Positions 46,701 through 61,700 of a DNA stretch of 64,000 bases are shown piece by piece (within the stretch, counting starts at the first letter, position 1; each line of letters starts with the position of its first letter). Source of the DNA: Apricaphanius iberus (lineage: Eukaryota; Chordata; Actinopteri; Cyprinodontiformes; Aphaniidae); assembly GCA_028564705.1 (NCBI GenBank), contig JAPXFQ010000384.1, positions 255,501-319,500 on the forward strand, given 5' to 3'. The position numbers and the translations under genes are program-made. Under the pieces are notes generated by a model, which had not been told where the DNA came from, searched no databases, and worked only from the letters and a program-made list of their open reading frames with translations.

Positions 46701-49700
46701 AAGAGTAGGTTGGTGTGGGTCGGTGGGGGCCGCATCTGGTGCCCAGGCCTCCTGCCGGTTCTGTTGGTTCCGCTACCTTGTCGGTGGGGGGGCTGTCCGG
46801 CATTGGCTGGGCCCCTGGTTTCAGCCCCGGGGGCTGGTAGATCTGTGTGTCCAGGTGCTGGCTGGGCGCAGCCTGGGGAGGGCGTACATCCACTGCGGTT
46901 TTTACAATGGCTCCCTGGTGTGTTGGCGGTGGGGATTGGCCTGGGGTGGTGGTGGAGTCGGTCGGCTGGCTGCTGGCCACTCCTGCCTTGCGGTGGCGAC
47001 GGGGTACCCTTGTCGACCGATCCCTGTTCGGGGCCCAGCTCTGGCCTCTGGGTCCTGGTCCGCGCCCGTCCTGGCGTAGCTGGTTTCCAGCGGAGCCCGT
47101 GGGCTCATCTTTGCGACCTCCCGTGAACATGCTGGTCCGCTTGTGGCCCCTGCACTCTGGGGGGCTCTGGACGAATACGTCTCCGACCTCCTTCATGTCT
47201 GCGTCGTTTCCTGTAGGACGGATTGACGGTTCCTTACACCAGCTATCAATCACTTGCATCGGGAAACCTCATTCACACCTGCATGCTCACACACACACAC
47301 ACACACACACATAGGTGTGGATACATTGGTGAGTACGGACATAATCTTGAGCTGAGGTTATCGTCAATAGATAGTTGGTACCAGGAGCTTATCAGAAGCA
47401 TTAGTGTTCATTAATCAATTTTTGTGTGTTGTGAATATGTAGTTCTTAGTTCATATTACTAGATCCGTTTTGTTAATGTTCTGTTCTATTGGTGGTTTTT
47501 GTTTGTTTTGTTTTCCAACTTCTCTGCCGTCCAACAGAGGTGGAGGACTGGGATGTTTTCTTGTGTTCTTTGTTTACCTCCCTATCTTGTATCGTCAGTT
47601 CACACTTCTCTTTCTCTTCTTAATCTTCTCCTTTCATCCTTCTTATCTCAATTTCGTGTCCATAACTTAAAGAAATTAAACCCACAGTAATAATTAATAA
47701 AGATTTCTCCCAAAAAAACAACAACAAAAAAAATATATATATCTATGTATATTTATATATTCAAACCATTTCCTAATACGGTTAAATGACAGGGTATTAG
47801 GCTTTCTATATTATTACTACTATTAATGTTAGAGTATTGAAATCTTCAACATTGTCACGTTTTAAAGCATGCAGTATAGTAAAATTATTAATTGTAAGAT
47901 CCTAATAATTGGAATCGTTTTGTAATTGTTGTACTTCACAGTCAGGATTGAAGCTTTCCCTTTCGTCTACTAGATGTAACTGTGGTCATTATGGTCAAAA
48001 TATTTCTAGTTTCATCAAACTACAGGACCCGTCTACACAAATTCAAGTTTGTGGATGATTTCAGTCTTTTAATTTTTCTTTTAACTCCAGTGTTTCTGAT
48101 TAATCTATCGGAACAGCATAGCAGTGAAAGATGTAGCTGCGGGGAAGGAGGTGGAATATAAACAGAACCGTTCGGAGAACAGAGCCCAGAGGTATACCAA
48201 ATGTGACCAAATGTAATCTGAAGTATCTAAGCTAGCGCAGTTAAAAAGACAGAACATGGTTTTCTTTTATTAATCAGTGCAGAGAGGCACCTCAGAACCG
48301 AAGACAGGTGGATATAAACCTGGGGACATTTTCTGCGGTTTCCTCTTTTTTGTTGCTCCAGCGGTCATTCAGGAGTTGACCTTTAGCTCCACAACCACTG
48401 TCGCCATTTACCTCTTGTTTCTTACTGTACCTGCAGAACATTTTAATGCTGGGATGACTCACACTGCACTTACAACTGATCTAAAATGAAAATTGTCAAA
48501 CAATTCATTGAAGTGAAATACATTTTTATAAGACTTCCATTTACCAAGTTGGCTTATATTAAGCCTCCACTATAATAGTCATGAAAACATCTTTATTATT
48601 TTTTTCCCTGCATAATGCTGTACAAACAGTGGGTATTTGGTACAGAAAAAAATAGATTTGAAAATTGCAATTACGTTTAGAGTTTATATATGTCCTACAG
48701 AAAATTAAATGTATGTTAAGGGAACTTTACAAGCATTCGTTCGAGTCTTAAATTGTTTAGGAGATGCTCGGTAAACAACTGTTGCTGGACGAATATTTTC
48801 ATTTTTATATTAATAATTCACAGAGACGCTCCTAAAATACTATAGAAGTATTTGGCACTCAATTTTCCGCCTTTTTTCTTCTTCAAATTGAAGTGTTTTA
48901 TATCATCTGACAAATTTTAGATAACCTGATTTAAATAAAAATAAAAAAAGGTAAAAATTTTGTTCATCCATTAAGAGGAAACCGCTTCTCTAACTAAGCT
49001 CGTCCTATACGGAAAAAGTAATTGACCCCTAAAGCTATCCACTTCCTGCAGCAACAAGGGTCATCAGAGATTTGCGACTCTAACCTTTTTTTTTTTAGAT
49101 CAGTGTGGAAGATTGAATTGTTTGAAAAACCTGTTTAAGATCCTTAATAAGTGAAATCATTATTTAAAAACTGCTCTCTGTATTTATTTACGAAGGCTAA
49201 CTTTGTCCGAAATCAATGATCAAAAACAAGAAATCCGTAACAAGCAGATACTTTTTAGCATTATTTTATACTTTTATTCATGTTGGTAAAATGTTCCTTT
49301 ATTCTCCATAATTTGTTTAAAAAATATGTTGTTTTCAAATCTGGCTGAATATCTGATTGAGGAAAAACGCGGCAGCAGTGTTAGTGAAACATTTATGATT
49401 TTTGGGTAAAATCCTTTCAGCCTCAAGCTGAATTTAACTTGGAAACCGTTCCGGTGCAGCTCTGATTAACCAACGAAACTCGGTGGGAAGTTCGATCCTG
49501 CTGGGGTGAGCTTCGCGGTCTCAGCTCTTTCTCTCCAGGGTAGGTTCTGGTTTCTAGAGGCGGAGGTGGGAGAATGAGCGCTGCGCCTTCATATTTAGGA
49601 CAGTTTCTGCTGCTCTTTGTGAGCATCCCATTCTGCCTACCCACTGGCCGTGCCGTAATTAATTTGGTGTCGGCTGCGGGGATTTTACAGGGCTGACCCT

Positions 49701-52700
49701 GGCACAGACCGAGGTCGGTCCGGCGGCTGAAAACCCGTTTTAAATTCATTGGAGGATTGTTCGAGTCGTGGCTGTGTGAGGATGATGATTGTACTGCCAA
49801 GAGTGAAATCTAAGGCATCAGATTGAACAGCAAGCCTGACCTTTGCTCCCTTCCTCTTCACCTTGTTTCCACTGATAGTAATTGCTACGTTGTTTGATCA
49901 GAGGTGCTTCAAACCTCCCCTGCGTGGTCTCTGATGACAAACGCGAAGCTTTATTCCAAGGTGCCCTTTGTCCGAGGAGCAGGCAGGAGATAAAAACTGT
50001 CCCTGCTCTTATTTTTTTTTTGGACCAAAAAGAAGGATTTAGATGTGCAAATATTCATTTTTTTTGTTTAGAACTTTTCCTTTTTTTTTTTTTTTTCATT
50101 TCCATCAGGAGATTGGAAATAATGTGTGACATAAAAAAAACAACAACCTTGAAACATTGTTTTTTGTTTTAGATGCAGCCGACTGTAAGTCAAAAGAAAA
50201 TATATCAGAAGCAAAAAAAAGCATATTATAGATTAGTTGTGGCGATATAAACTGTATAAAGTAGATATTATAATCATTTAACCAATGGTAGAGATTTTGA
50301 CCAGCCCCCCTGTGATTGCAAATTTTTATTATATCAAGCCATGCCTACATACTGTTACAGGTACACAAGGAGAATCAATACTGATGTGTTTGTATGTACA
50401 CTAGATAGTGCATGCTTAAAATTAGTTATTTTTCTATTCTATAAAAACGAAACCTTTTGAACTTGAAGTATAGTTGGTTCAAGTAGATTCAGCTTTATTT
50501 TAGTCTGATATTGAGGTTATAAATAAGTAATCAAGAAAGCGAGGAGAGGTGTTTTTACATTTCGGTTCAAACAATTTTGAATTTTTTGTTTCTTTAACTT
50601 TTAGTTTGTATCTTCATCTCTATTTTTTTTACGAGACTTTTTGTTTATCATTTTTCGGGAATTTATTTTTCAAATACCATTTTGCACAATAAATGTTCTT
50701 TAAAATGGCATTCTATACGTTTTTGAAGTCGTCGTTCTGCTGCTATGAGGGATTGCTGAGAGGATTGCTGTGGTTGACTAATGCAATCTGCTGGGAGTCC
50801 TTGAATAGAAATTGTTTTACTAATTCGAATATTTGTATGATTGTATTGAAATGACTTTTCTTGTAAAGTGCCTTGAGATGACATCTGTGAATTGGGGCCA
50901 TATAAATGAACTGAATTGAGTTTTATGTGAGAATGTTCTTTGTATGGTATTTTTGGAAATGTATAGCAATAAATTCCATTACCATACATGCTTCAAATTG
51001 CTTTGCTGTATAAATTTGAGGGCATATCACCCAGCCCCATTACAGATACATTTTTAAATAGTAATACCTGAATTATGATCCCAAATCCCAGAGCAGTTGA
51101 AAAGGAGGAGTCATGGATGCAGAGGAGAACAGAAGCAAAGAGCAGAGAGAGAAGGAGGAAGTTCATTCATAGATCACAATGGGCAAGGATCCTATCCCAG
51201 ACTCCAACGCCTCTCCACCCAGCTTTTTAATTTAGATACAAACATTTAAAGAGGAGCAGCAAAAGCAAATTAACTCACAGAGGCATAGTGCTAGCGATAC
51301 ATAACAAAATATTGGTGAAATGAAGGAGTTTGTAGCAGATAATGCCTTATTTAGAGGCTGTACTTCCATTATATGGATATACACTAATCGCAAATGGATC
51401 TAAACATCTCCAGAAGGACTTAAAGTCACGCCAAAGTTGTCTGGGTGAGTAAATGGAGGTAATGCATGCTATAAATCAGGTCCAGGTTGAAAAAAAAAAA
51501 AAAACAGTATTTCCACTTTAAGGACCAAACACAACAGTGAGTTTGCACCAGTCTCTAAAGAAAGCAATCATACACACATTTCTGTGCTCATAATTGCTGT
51601 CGGTGTGTGCGAGTTTGGACAGCCATGACGGTGCCCACTCAGTCACTTTTCATGACGGTAAACACTGTGGACATAAATAGCTCCTCTATGAATCATTCGG
51701 ATCCTTAAGGGAGTTTTATTTCGATCACTTCCTCGAGTTTAGTCACACTTTAATCATCTTTTTGTTCATGCTTTCGGTGATTACATAAAAGTTGTAAATC
51801 CGTTTGGGTTGTTTTAGATTAAAATTGTGCTTTCCCTGTGCCTCCAGCACCAGTTCTTGATTGTGTAACCAGATTACGCCTTTCATAGGAACGTCCTTGT
51901 CGTTGTTGGAAAGGGGGTTGTCCCCTCAGCCATCAGGAAGTCCTGGACATGCCTGCTCATCCACCTTAATCCTCCCTGGATCCTTATTTTACCTCAGTCT
52001 GCTACACAATGAAATGTGCACATGTTTGGGTCTCTGCTGTGGTCCAAATGGCAGATTAGGTCAGCTGTGAGAGATGAGACGAGCGCACAGATTGTACCAT
52101 CACTCCAGATGGGCAGACCGTGCTCAGTATATTAAGTCAATGAGTTAAGTCAAGTCTGCCGTTTCTGCTTTCATTTGCAAATTACTTCAGTGTATTTATA
52201 GAACACAAGTTTACAACAAATGTCCTCTTTAGACAAACAGCTCAGGTCTTAGAAACATTTTGATTGGCAGACGGTTTCAGAATATTACTGAATGCAAATT
52301 ATTAAAAACTTGTTTAGGGAAGTCCAGCTGTTTGCATCGAGCCATCGACTTTTAATTCCGTACAGTTTATTTATACAGCGCTTATTCTCAACACGTGTTA
52401 CCTAACTTTACAAGAAAAGTCATAAAAACTTTCCAATCAGTTTAAAAGTTTTCTATGAAAGGTATCCCAGCAGTTTGCTTTGAGTCAATGACTTGAGGTT
52501 GATTTGACTTTGTAGCAAACAGGACAACTCCCCTTTTAGAAGGAAGGCACCAATAGCAAAACAAGGCGTGTGGTGTGATGGGATGGGTCTTAGAGGACAG
52601 AACCCAGTCACATAAATACAGAAACACTCAACAAGGAGTGTTTTTTTTCTGGGAAAGAGAAACAAAGATTCTCTGGGTTGATGACAGCAATATTTCTGTC

Positions 52701-55700
52701 AATCCCTTGTTCGAGAGGTGAAAAAGATACCAAAACATTAAGCTAGTGGTAATATTTAAATGTGTGTTTTCCATTATTGGAACTTCAGTTCAATTTTAGC
52801 AGACCTTCAAAGTTTGCTCGCGTCTCCACTCGATGGCTGTTTTTGTGTAAATTTCAAGAACTGACGGATTACCAACTTTGACCTCTGAAACGGGCCAGTA
52901 GTGTCGCTGGGTGACAAGTGGTCGAGTCACGCTGATCGGTTGTTACCCAGAGGGAAAGTAGCTGACGTTGCCAAACAGCTGGCATTGTAAAATTGGAAGA
53001 GTTTCTGTCAAAGCAGTTTATAGAATAATCCTTCAATTGTCCCAGAAGGGGAAATTATACCAATATGGCAAACAGAAACGCAGCAACCAACCCCGCTTCC
53101 TCCATTGGATTTCTTGTTATTCTCTGCTGCTGTGGGCGCTTTTTGGTGCCACTCAATGCCGAAACAGTCGTGACTTGCAGCCTTCTTAGCAGATTCCTTA
53201 AAAGGCTAAATATCTACGGATACACAACAACTAAGCGCCAACGGATTATCCCCTATTCATAAGATCCGGTAATGTTACCCTGAAGTTCCGATAGTAGAAA
53301 CACGCCTAAAGACCCCATCCAAGAAGGAAGCTGTAAACTGGGAGTACTGGGAGTTCAACCCTTGAGAGCTACTTATTCCACAACGTATTGCGGCATGCCT
53401 GCTCCAACAAACCTTAAATCAACTGGCTAAATTCCCTCATTCGTTGGTCATTTATGCAGAGGCCTGTTAATGAGCCATTTATTTGATTCGGGTTTGCCAG
53501 GAATACAGATACATCCAGGAGTTGCAGCATAGTAGCTCGTTGGGGCTGGATTTAGACGTAGACATACTTCCATCAGTGGTTTTGACCAGGAAAAGATCCA
53601 CTGCTAAACCAGGAGACACTGAGTAAGGAGTACCTTCTATCTGAGTAGAAAACAGACACAGTTGAATACTGCATTTTTTTTCAGTCAATGACTTAGCTCA
53701 GCATCAAAGAAGTGAGCCAGGAGAACTTTCTGTTTTTAAGAAGAGTTTATGCCAGGGAAATCTCCATTAAGGTCTTCACACAGGATATAATTATAGCTAA
53801 ACTCCTACTAGTTTATAAATCACTGAATTGCTTAGCACCAAAATATGTTGAAGCAATGTTGTCACTCTACCAATCCCCCAGACCACTCAGGTCTTCCAAC
53901 TTTAGTCTAGTAATCATCCCTAGAATCAGAACCAATTAATTTATGATTTTTACTAGTGCTCTCATGAGATTAAAAAAATAAATTAATTATGATCTCTAAT
54001 TAATTAATCAATTTTTTTAACTCTCCTAATAATTGCTGAGAAAAATTCTCATCTTGAGTTATTTTCATTTTAATTTATTACACTAGTACAGTCGAATGAA
54101 AGTTTGATTTATATAACTAAAAGTTGTTTTATGAAGTAATTTATTGTATTGAAGAGATGCAGTCCCAGTCATTTTTGTGACTAGTGCCAAGTGGTGACTG
54201 CAACCTTCTGCATTGAGCATGCCCAGTTCATTAGCGTTCTGGACTTAGTGGGGTAAATCCAGCTCTATTATGGGTTAAAACAGCATGCAACACATGCCTT
54301 ATTTTTTATAGCAATGCATCTGGACCTGATTGGCCGGGTTGAGCTGCAACTTCGCGGTACAGACTGGTTGCCTTTCGTCTGTGAGCGGTCTGAGACGAGA
54401 AAATGGCCCGCTGTTCATTGAGAAGAGTAAAACTTTACTTGGTTCATCAAAAAGTGTCCAATAACACTATAAAAAGTTGTTAGATTTGTCGATATTTGCT
54501 TTAAATTTAAAAAAAAAAGTCGCTAGAGAGTTCTAAAAACGTGCTCCTCCTCACAGCCTTCGATCTCCACTTCAGGGTGTTGTTAAGCCCTAACAACTCA
54601 AGCACAAGAAGCCCAAAGCATAAACACGGATTTTGTTTAAAGGAAACTAGGATACGGAAACAATACAATTATCGATTAACACGATAGAAAAACATAGCGC
54701 GCTAAAAATTGTTGTAATGAATTAATCACAATTAACGCGATAATTTGACACCCTTAGATTTTATTTGCCGTCGTAACCAGTGGTACGACAAAATTGGCTT
54801 CCAGCACAACCTTCCAAGAGAAAAACGTAAAGCCACAACATGCATCACGAGGGTTGTCAGGCAGCCGTAAACCAAACATGGAGAAGCAGCTTTCAGTTTC
54901 TATTTTGCCCTTATCTGGAGCAAACTTCCAGACGACTGCAAAGCTGCTGAAACTCTGACCTGCTTTAAATCGTCATTAAAAACACGTCTTTTTAGAGCTG
55001 CCTTTGAGTAAACGATTAATAACGGCTGGAATGTCAGATTTTTTTCATATTTCATACCATACATTTAGCTTATATGATGTATTTTATTATTCTCCCCAAA
55101 TCATCTAAAGCACATTGAAGTGATGATGTTGAAAGTGTGCTATGCCAATTAAGTTCCCCTACCTAAACACCGAACCATACAGCCGGAGAATGGTTTCAGT
55201 AGTGGTTAATGACCTCTTCTAAAAAGTCTGTATTATAATATTCATAATAATAATGCATTTAAGATAAATGCACTGATGGGTTTGAGTACAGAGAATCACC
55301 AACAATAGCTCTGCCGTAGGAGGAAAAGCCCTGACAGAAGCTGAACATGAAAGGAATGACTCAACACAACAGCTTCAGCAAACGCCTGCATCCTCAGTTT
55401 TAACATTCGAATAAACTGAATATAAATGAAGGAAATCATCTCTTATGCTTTAAATAGGCATAAAAGAAGGAACCAGCTGTACCAGGCTTCTTGTTTTAGC
55501 AAGTGGACTGAATGAAAGCGGAGATAGCCGGTTTCCGTCCACAACATTTGGCTCTGATCTCTGGAAGGCAGCCAGAAAGCAGCAAATTGAGCCTGGTATA
55601 GAGTATGGAGGGCAAAGCCAAGGTTTCTCATAAGTCCCTTAAGTGGACTCAGTATGCATGCAGTGCTGCAGCGGACGCTCAGGAAGCATAAGCCTGACAG

Positions 55701-58700
55701 CCGTCATCGTCTGTGCAGTCTGAATAGAAATGAAGCCCAGCATCAACTCCTTAGGCGAGGAGCTGGTCGATATAATAAAAACCTCTGTCCTGTAGCAAAG
55801 AGCAACTGCTGGTCTCATCTCTTGTCTTGGACTTGTTTGAAATATATTTATATGTAAAAAAAAAAAGGTGCTAAATCTTTTACTGAGTCACGGTGAGTTT
55901 CTGTTATTGAGGTGGGCTCAACTGTAATTGCTACTCTTGGGCGAACTTGTGGGCTCTTAGCCTTCTGAAATGATATGTTTGTGACCGCAGAGGAGGGAGA
56001 TTCAGGGAGAGGTCACCCAGGATGACCGACAGCGTCTCTGCAACAGGGGACTGGTGGCACGCCACAGCAGACACGAGCTGAATCTGCTGAATCATTTCAC
56101 CTCTTACATGAGTTGGAACTGTCATTGGCGGGCATGATGATGCACCTTGACCGTTCAGGATTCAGGAAACTCTTATACAATTGTTGGATTGTATAAAATC
56201 TGTTTTCCAACCTCATCTTTTTGGAAACGTCTCTTGCGGGAGCAGTTTGTAGAATGCCAGCAGCTTCCTATAAAACCTGGTCTAGTTTTAACAGAGAGTT
56301 GGCCTTGTCCATGTTCAAATAATGTGAGTATAATGAGTGGAGTAGTATTATTACCGTACTTTTAAAGGCCTGTCATCTGCCCTCAAAATCCAGCTGAGTT
56401 AGTAATCAGTTTCTGTCTCGCATCTCCTGCGCTCTTCTGTCACAACTAATCAAGATGGACTGCATATAAATCCATTTATGGAGCTAGAACAGTATAGATT
56501 AGGACTTTTTCTTTTTAATGCTTCACTTTAGAACAGTCTTTTTATTGACGTTTAGCCTGGCAGTAGATTTTTTAAACGACATTTGTCTCTACCTCAGTGT
56601 TCGTTTGCGTGTTTCTTCTTGGCTCTCGCTTTAACTAGACAAAGTTTGGACAGCTGGCGCGACAGGCCTCATGTTGGGACGCAGAAACATATTCCCCGTC
56701 AGACCCACGATGGACCGTCATTCAGCGCAGCTTAAGCATGCAGCTTTAAACCAGATCTTGACTCCCCCACCGAGATTCAATGCTTCAGGAATGTTTCCTC
56801 TTGTGCGAGGAGTACAACAGGAGGCGATGATTACTGTCCGCCTTTATGCTTCCAGCATGCTATGAGTCTGTGGGCTGTTTCTGGGCTGGAAGGAAGGGTT
56901 TTTTTAACAGTCTCCCACTCCAGTTTCCTGTTTAGTCATCATGGCATTTGTTTGGTAGTATACACTTACTTATTGTTGTGTAAAAGTTCAGTCAGATCAG
57001 CCTCCTCTCTGGTTGGTGTTGCAGTGTTTAACGGTGCTAAGAGGTTAGGTTTGGATGTAAAGAAAGTTAGCCGTTCCCATTCGCTCAACAGCAGTTACAC
57101 AGATAGCAATTACTGTAAATGTTCAATATAATTTTCATTAATGATTGAGGAATTACACCCCCAAGAAACGTTATTAGCTGTTCAATAACCCGATGAAGCC
57201 GTCAAGATGCGCTGAATACATAATCAGAATAAAAAATGGATACTTTTTGGCTTTGAATGTGACTTGACTTATCTGATTGTTATGAAAATGGGTAATCTGC
57301 TGGGATTTACATGTACAAGCTCACACAGGATGGTCCGGAAAGAGAGAACCGGCAGTGAAGCAGAAGGTTAGTGGACGAAAATGTCTTCTCGATGTCCAAC
57401 ATAACGGGGAAATTTGCAGACTGGTTCAAGATGATGGAAAGGCATTAGTAGCTCAGATAACAACCTGTTACAACCAACCTAGGTATGCAGAAGGTCGTCT
57501 GTGAGTCCATAACATGTCAAACCTCGAAGCGGATAGGCTAGAGTAGCAGAAAACCACACCAGGGTTGACCAAAACTAGACAATAGGGGATTGGAAAATGT
57601 TACATGGTTCAGCAGTGACTATAAAAATGAGTTTCATAATGCCTGCCTTAAGACAGCACATGCAAATTAGAAAACGCACTAATTTTCTGCTGATATATTG
57701 ATCAGTATGCATTGTCCTAATTTAATAAACACATAAATTAAATGACGTGCCAACCTGAGAATATATGAAAAGAAACCAGCAAAGCGTTTCCTCTGCCAAG
57801 TGTCTGTGCTCCTCTGCTTTTCAACGAACACGTAACGTCTGCAAACCGTAATAAGCAGCTGATCGTCACCGGTATGGTTGATTGGTCTGTTTCCATCGGG
57901 CGCAAATCAAACGTGTCCCAGAAGCATAAATGTCGCAGATAGGGCTGGACGGTGTACTGAAAACGTACAGATACCAACATTTATGACAGTTACCGACGTC
58001 ATTTTGCCCATGTTGATAGATTCAATATTTAAAAAAAATGAAAAGATATGTTTTAACAACTGTGTTCCTATATTTATACTCATCTAGCGACTGGAAAATC
58101 GGCATATTTATATGGTACCATTTTTACAACGAAAACATAAAAAGGAAAAGGCGTGGACCAAAATATCTGCAGTTTTGGGAGGGTGAAGGGACGCACTGCT
58201 GCAGGGATGATGTGTATCACCTGACCTGGGAACGCCTTTGGATTCCCCCTGGGGGAGCTGGTACAAGCGACTGCTGCTTTCTTGACCCAACCTCAGATTA
58301 AATGTAAGATAATTGGATGGATGGACATTAAATCATGGCTCAAATCTGCTTGATTCCACATTTCAGTCTGCTAGCGATGGTCTTATGTTTGGGTAATTTC
58401 CTGTGATGCTTTGCATGCCTTTGTACCAAATAAGCAACACCTTATTTTTTTTATAAGGTGATAATATTTGTGGCTCTAAACAAGTTTTATTCAGCTGGAA
58501 TGGGCGGTAAAAATGTCTTTTAATGGATTTGTAAATCAGTGTTGTGGAGCTCGTCCATCCCTCAATGACCACAGTGTGGCCATCTTATGGCTGCCTGACA
58601 TAATACACCATGTCACAGAGCTCAAATCGCCTCAAACTAGTTTGTAGAACTTGACGATGGAGTTCACTGTAGTCCAGTGGCCACCACAATCACCAGAAAT

Positions 58701-61700
58701 CATCGAGCAAAGCAGCTTTGGATCAGGTGGAACAGGAGATCCTCATTGTGGATGCGACGGCTCTACGTCTCATGTCTCACCAAGATGTAAGACAGCTCTG
58801 AGAGCGAAAGGGCGGCTGCTGTATTACGTGCTTGTCATGCTGGTCAAGCGGTCATGGAGGTGCAACCCAAACGGTAAAGAAACCCAACAAGTTTGGAATA
58901 ATTTGGACCAGCCGTGTTACCAAACCACATACCAACCAGTACCAGCGAAGAACAAACGGTAGACAGATTTACTGGTGAACCTAAATTTGGAGAAACTAAG
59001 GATGTGTATTGGCAAGAATCTGGTGATACAGTATGTACAATATGTATTACAATACAGGGGGGGGCGATGGGATATACTGCAATTCTATAAGTAAGACTAT
59101 ATATTGTGTTTTTCACAACATTCTAAACACTCAAACCTGTTTCATACTTAACCTATCCAGTTTTATTACTGGATCCAGTTGATCCACTGGAACAAAAAAG
59201 GTGAAAACGGGCACCAAATACCAGTCATACTTTTCATTTTACTACAAAAATGAGTGTCATCATCAATGGTTCCATTCAAATTAAATTAAAAAAATAAAAA
59301 TCGATACATTGCTTTTGAATATCGATACAATATTGTGGCAACAAACAAAAAAATCGCAATATATTGGCAGTCGATATTTTCTTAGGTCCCTGGGAGAAAC
59401 CATTGCAGGGGGTACATGAACAGCTACACTCCAAGATGGAAGCCAACAATTTTTACATTAAATAATGAGGGGAAAAAAACAATAAAGCAAACAGAAAATA
59501 TTTTAATAGAACCCAATAATCCCCCCCAAAAACCCTCCCCTTAATCCATTTCTTATTGTGGTGCAGTCCCAGAACTAATGAGGTGTGCTCAAACCCCCCA
59601 GGGAACATTTTGACTGCAAACACCTGCTGGGAGATAGAAGATGGCAGAGGTAAATGTTTGCCAGTAAGATTTGAACTGTCAAATCATAGTTCTTTAACTG
59701 TTTGCTTTTACCATACATTTGATCAAATTATGTACTGAAAATTAAAGTATTTGCCTTTTACAGAAACCATAATGAAATTACTCCTTCAAACAAATACTAC
59801 TACATAAAAATAAGCTTAATTGGAAACCCCAGTTGCTGTTTAGCTGTTTGTTTCATACGTGTTTTCCCTTATAAATAAATAAATGTCTGATATATACATG
59901 CACCAGTTTGTTACAGTGGCCAAACTCTGTATTAAGAGGCCAGTGATGTATGCCTTAAAAATATCCCAGAACAGAATATCAGATTCATCTATACAACCCT
60001 TTCTCTGCTCCTTACTTCCAGGAAAGCTTTCTAAACACGACTCCCAACATTAACCCAGGAACAAAAACGTAATGCTGTTTTAATGATCCGGTCTGTGTGA
60101 TTGAGGTTGCTCAGTAAAACGATGCCGGTCTGAGGGCTGAGCAGGGAAATAAGCTGAGGGTTTCTTTTTCTTTTAAACGGTAGCCGTGCCTGGAATCAAA
60201 CACACTGAGTGTCTTTGACCAGAAAAAGAAATTGGGTTCTTTAACATCTCTGATCTTTCTGTGTTAGTTGCCTTTAGAGGTGCTAATTATCTTTTCAATT
60301 CAGTGTGCAATCAATAAAAAAACGGGGAATAATACAGGAGTCGGTGTCAGCTTTAAGTAATGGTGTTTGTGAGGATGCGTGATTGTTGCCGTTTCCCCCT
60401 CCACAGCGTTGGAGCCGTTTGCTGAATCTCCATGTTTTCTCCTCTCTGTTTGTTTCATTATTGATGAGAGGCAGGGAGGGAAGTGCAGCGTGTATCATGT
60501 TCACTGAGAAAAGCAAGCGTCAGGGTAGGGGTGGGGTGTCACGCTACAGGAAACGCTGCAAACTTCAGGGAAGAAGACTCGAGAGGTTTCAGGGAAAGCT
60601 CCGGCACGCTCGAGGAAAACCGCCGCCAACGGTAAATGCTCATGACTGAGATGAGCCTGTTTACTGGTGCGGATCTCCAGTGTTCCAGTGTGCAGCACAG
60701 TCAGGCCGTCCTTTAAAGCTCCCAGGTCATTACTGAGACTCTGTGCGGTTTGTGATGATGCATCGTGGCATGTTTGTCCCATTTCTCAGAGCCATCAGTC
60801 TTTTTCGTGGACGTGAACTCTTTCAAGGTTGCCTGTGCGTTAATGACTCCTTTAGGTATTTTTGTCCCCTTGAACCTCAGATCGAGTTTTTAGCAATCAT
60901 TTTTTTAACCCTCTATGCTTCTGAGCAAGAAATAAAGACACAAATTATCTTGTAGCATCAGACATCCAAACCCTTCTAGGAAGTGTTCACACTCCATTGG
61001 CTGTAATTAACTCCTCTTGTTAGGATTAACGTCATTTTTTTCCTTCCTAAATCTTCACATACTTGTTGATGACCCTTTTTTTATTTTTTTTTTATTTTTT
61101 TTTACACATTAATCAGCAGAATTCTCCACCAGTCTCTTGTTATGGAGGATGGCCTATACAATGGCCCACTTGCCTGATTATATGTAGGTCTCTGAACATC
61201 AGCTCCGTTTTATATGAAACTGCTGTACCTGCATTCTTGAAGGCTGACTGCTCTTCTACTTCTATTTTTTCGACCTATTTACTACCAAAACAGGAGATGC
61301 AGGAGCTATGTCTACTACATGTATCAGGTTTTATGACATAATTGAACGTCTTCCCAATTGGCGTGCCCTCTACAAAACATTGAATTTTGTTCTCCTTAAG
61401 CCACTTACCAGTTTTTAGGTAAGATTTGGGTCCATTAAAGGGGAAGTACCTTTTTTTTTTAGCAACCTATACTTTATTTCTTATCATCTCAGCACTGGAC
61501 ACCATACTCAATGCATATCTGGGAGCTAACAGCGTGTCAAACAAATGTGGAGGCTTTGAAGTCTGGCTGGCCTTAATGACAGTCTTCAGTATGGCCTCCA
61601 TTGTGCAGTTCAGCTCCATGCAGAGCATTCAGGCCATAGCATGCATAGAGTCAACTTTGCTGACTCTAAATAGTACTCCGGTGTTTTATTTTGTGCATGA

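Noticed and set aside
46681..47259. 192-codon Pro/Arg/Thr-rich frame on the minus strand, and overlapping plus-strand frames
   Set aside because: All frames are open because of skewed GC-rich composition. There is no domain, no splice context, and the block looks like a repeat.
49423..49800. 125-codon frame on the minus strand
   Set aside because: No recognisable motif, no good splice sites, and it lies inside zfyve28 intron 1.
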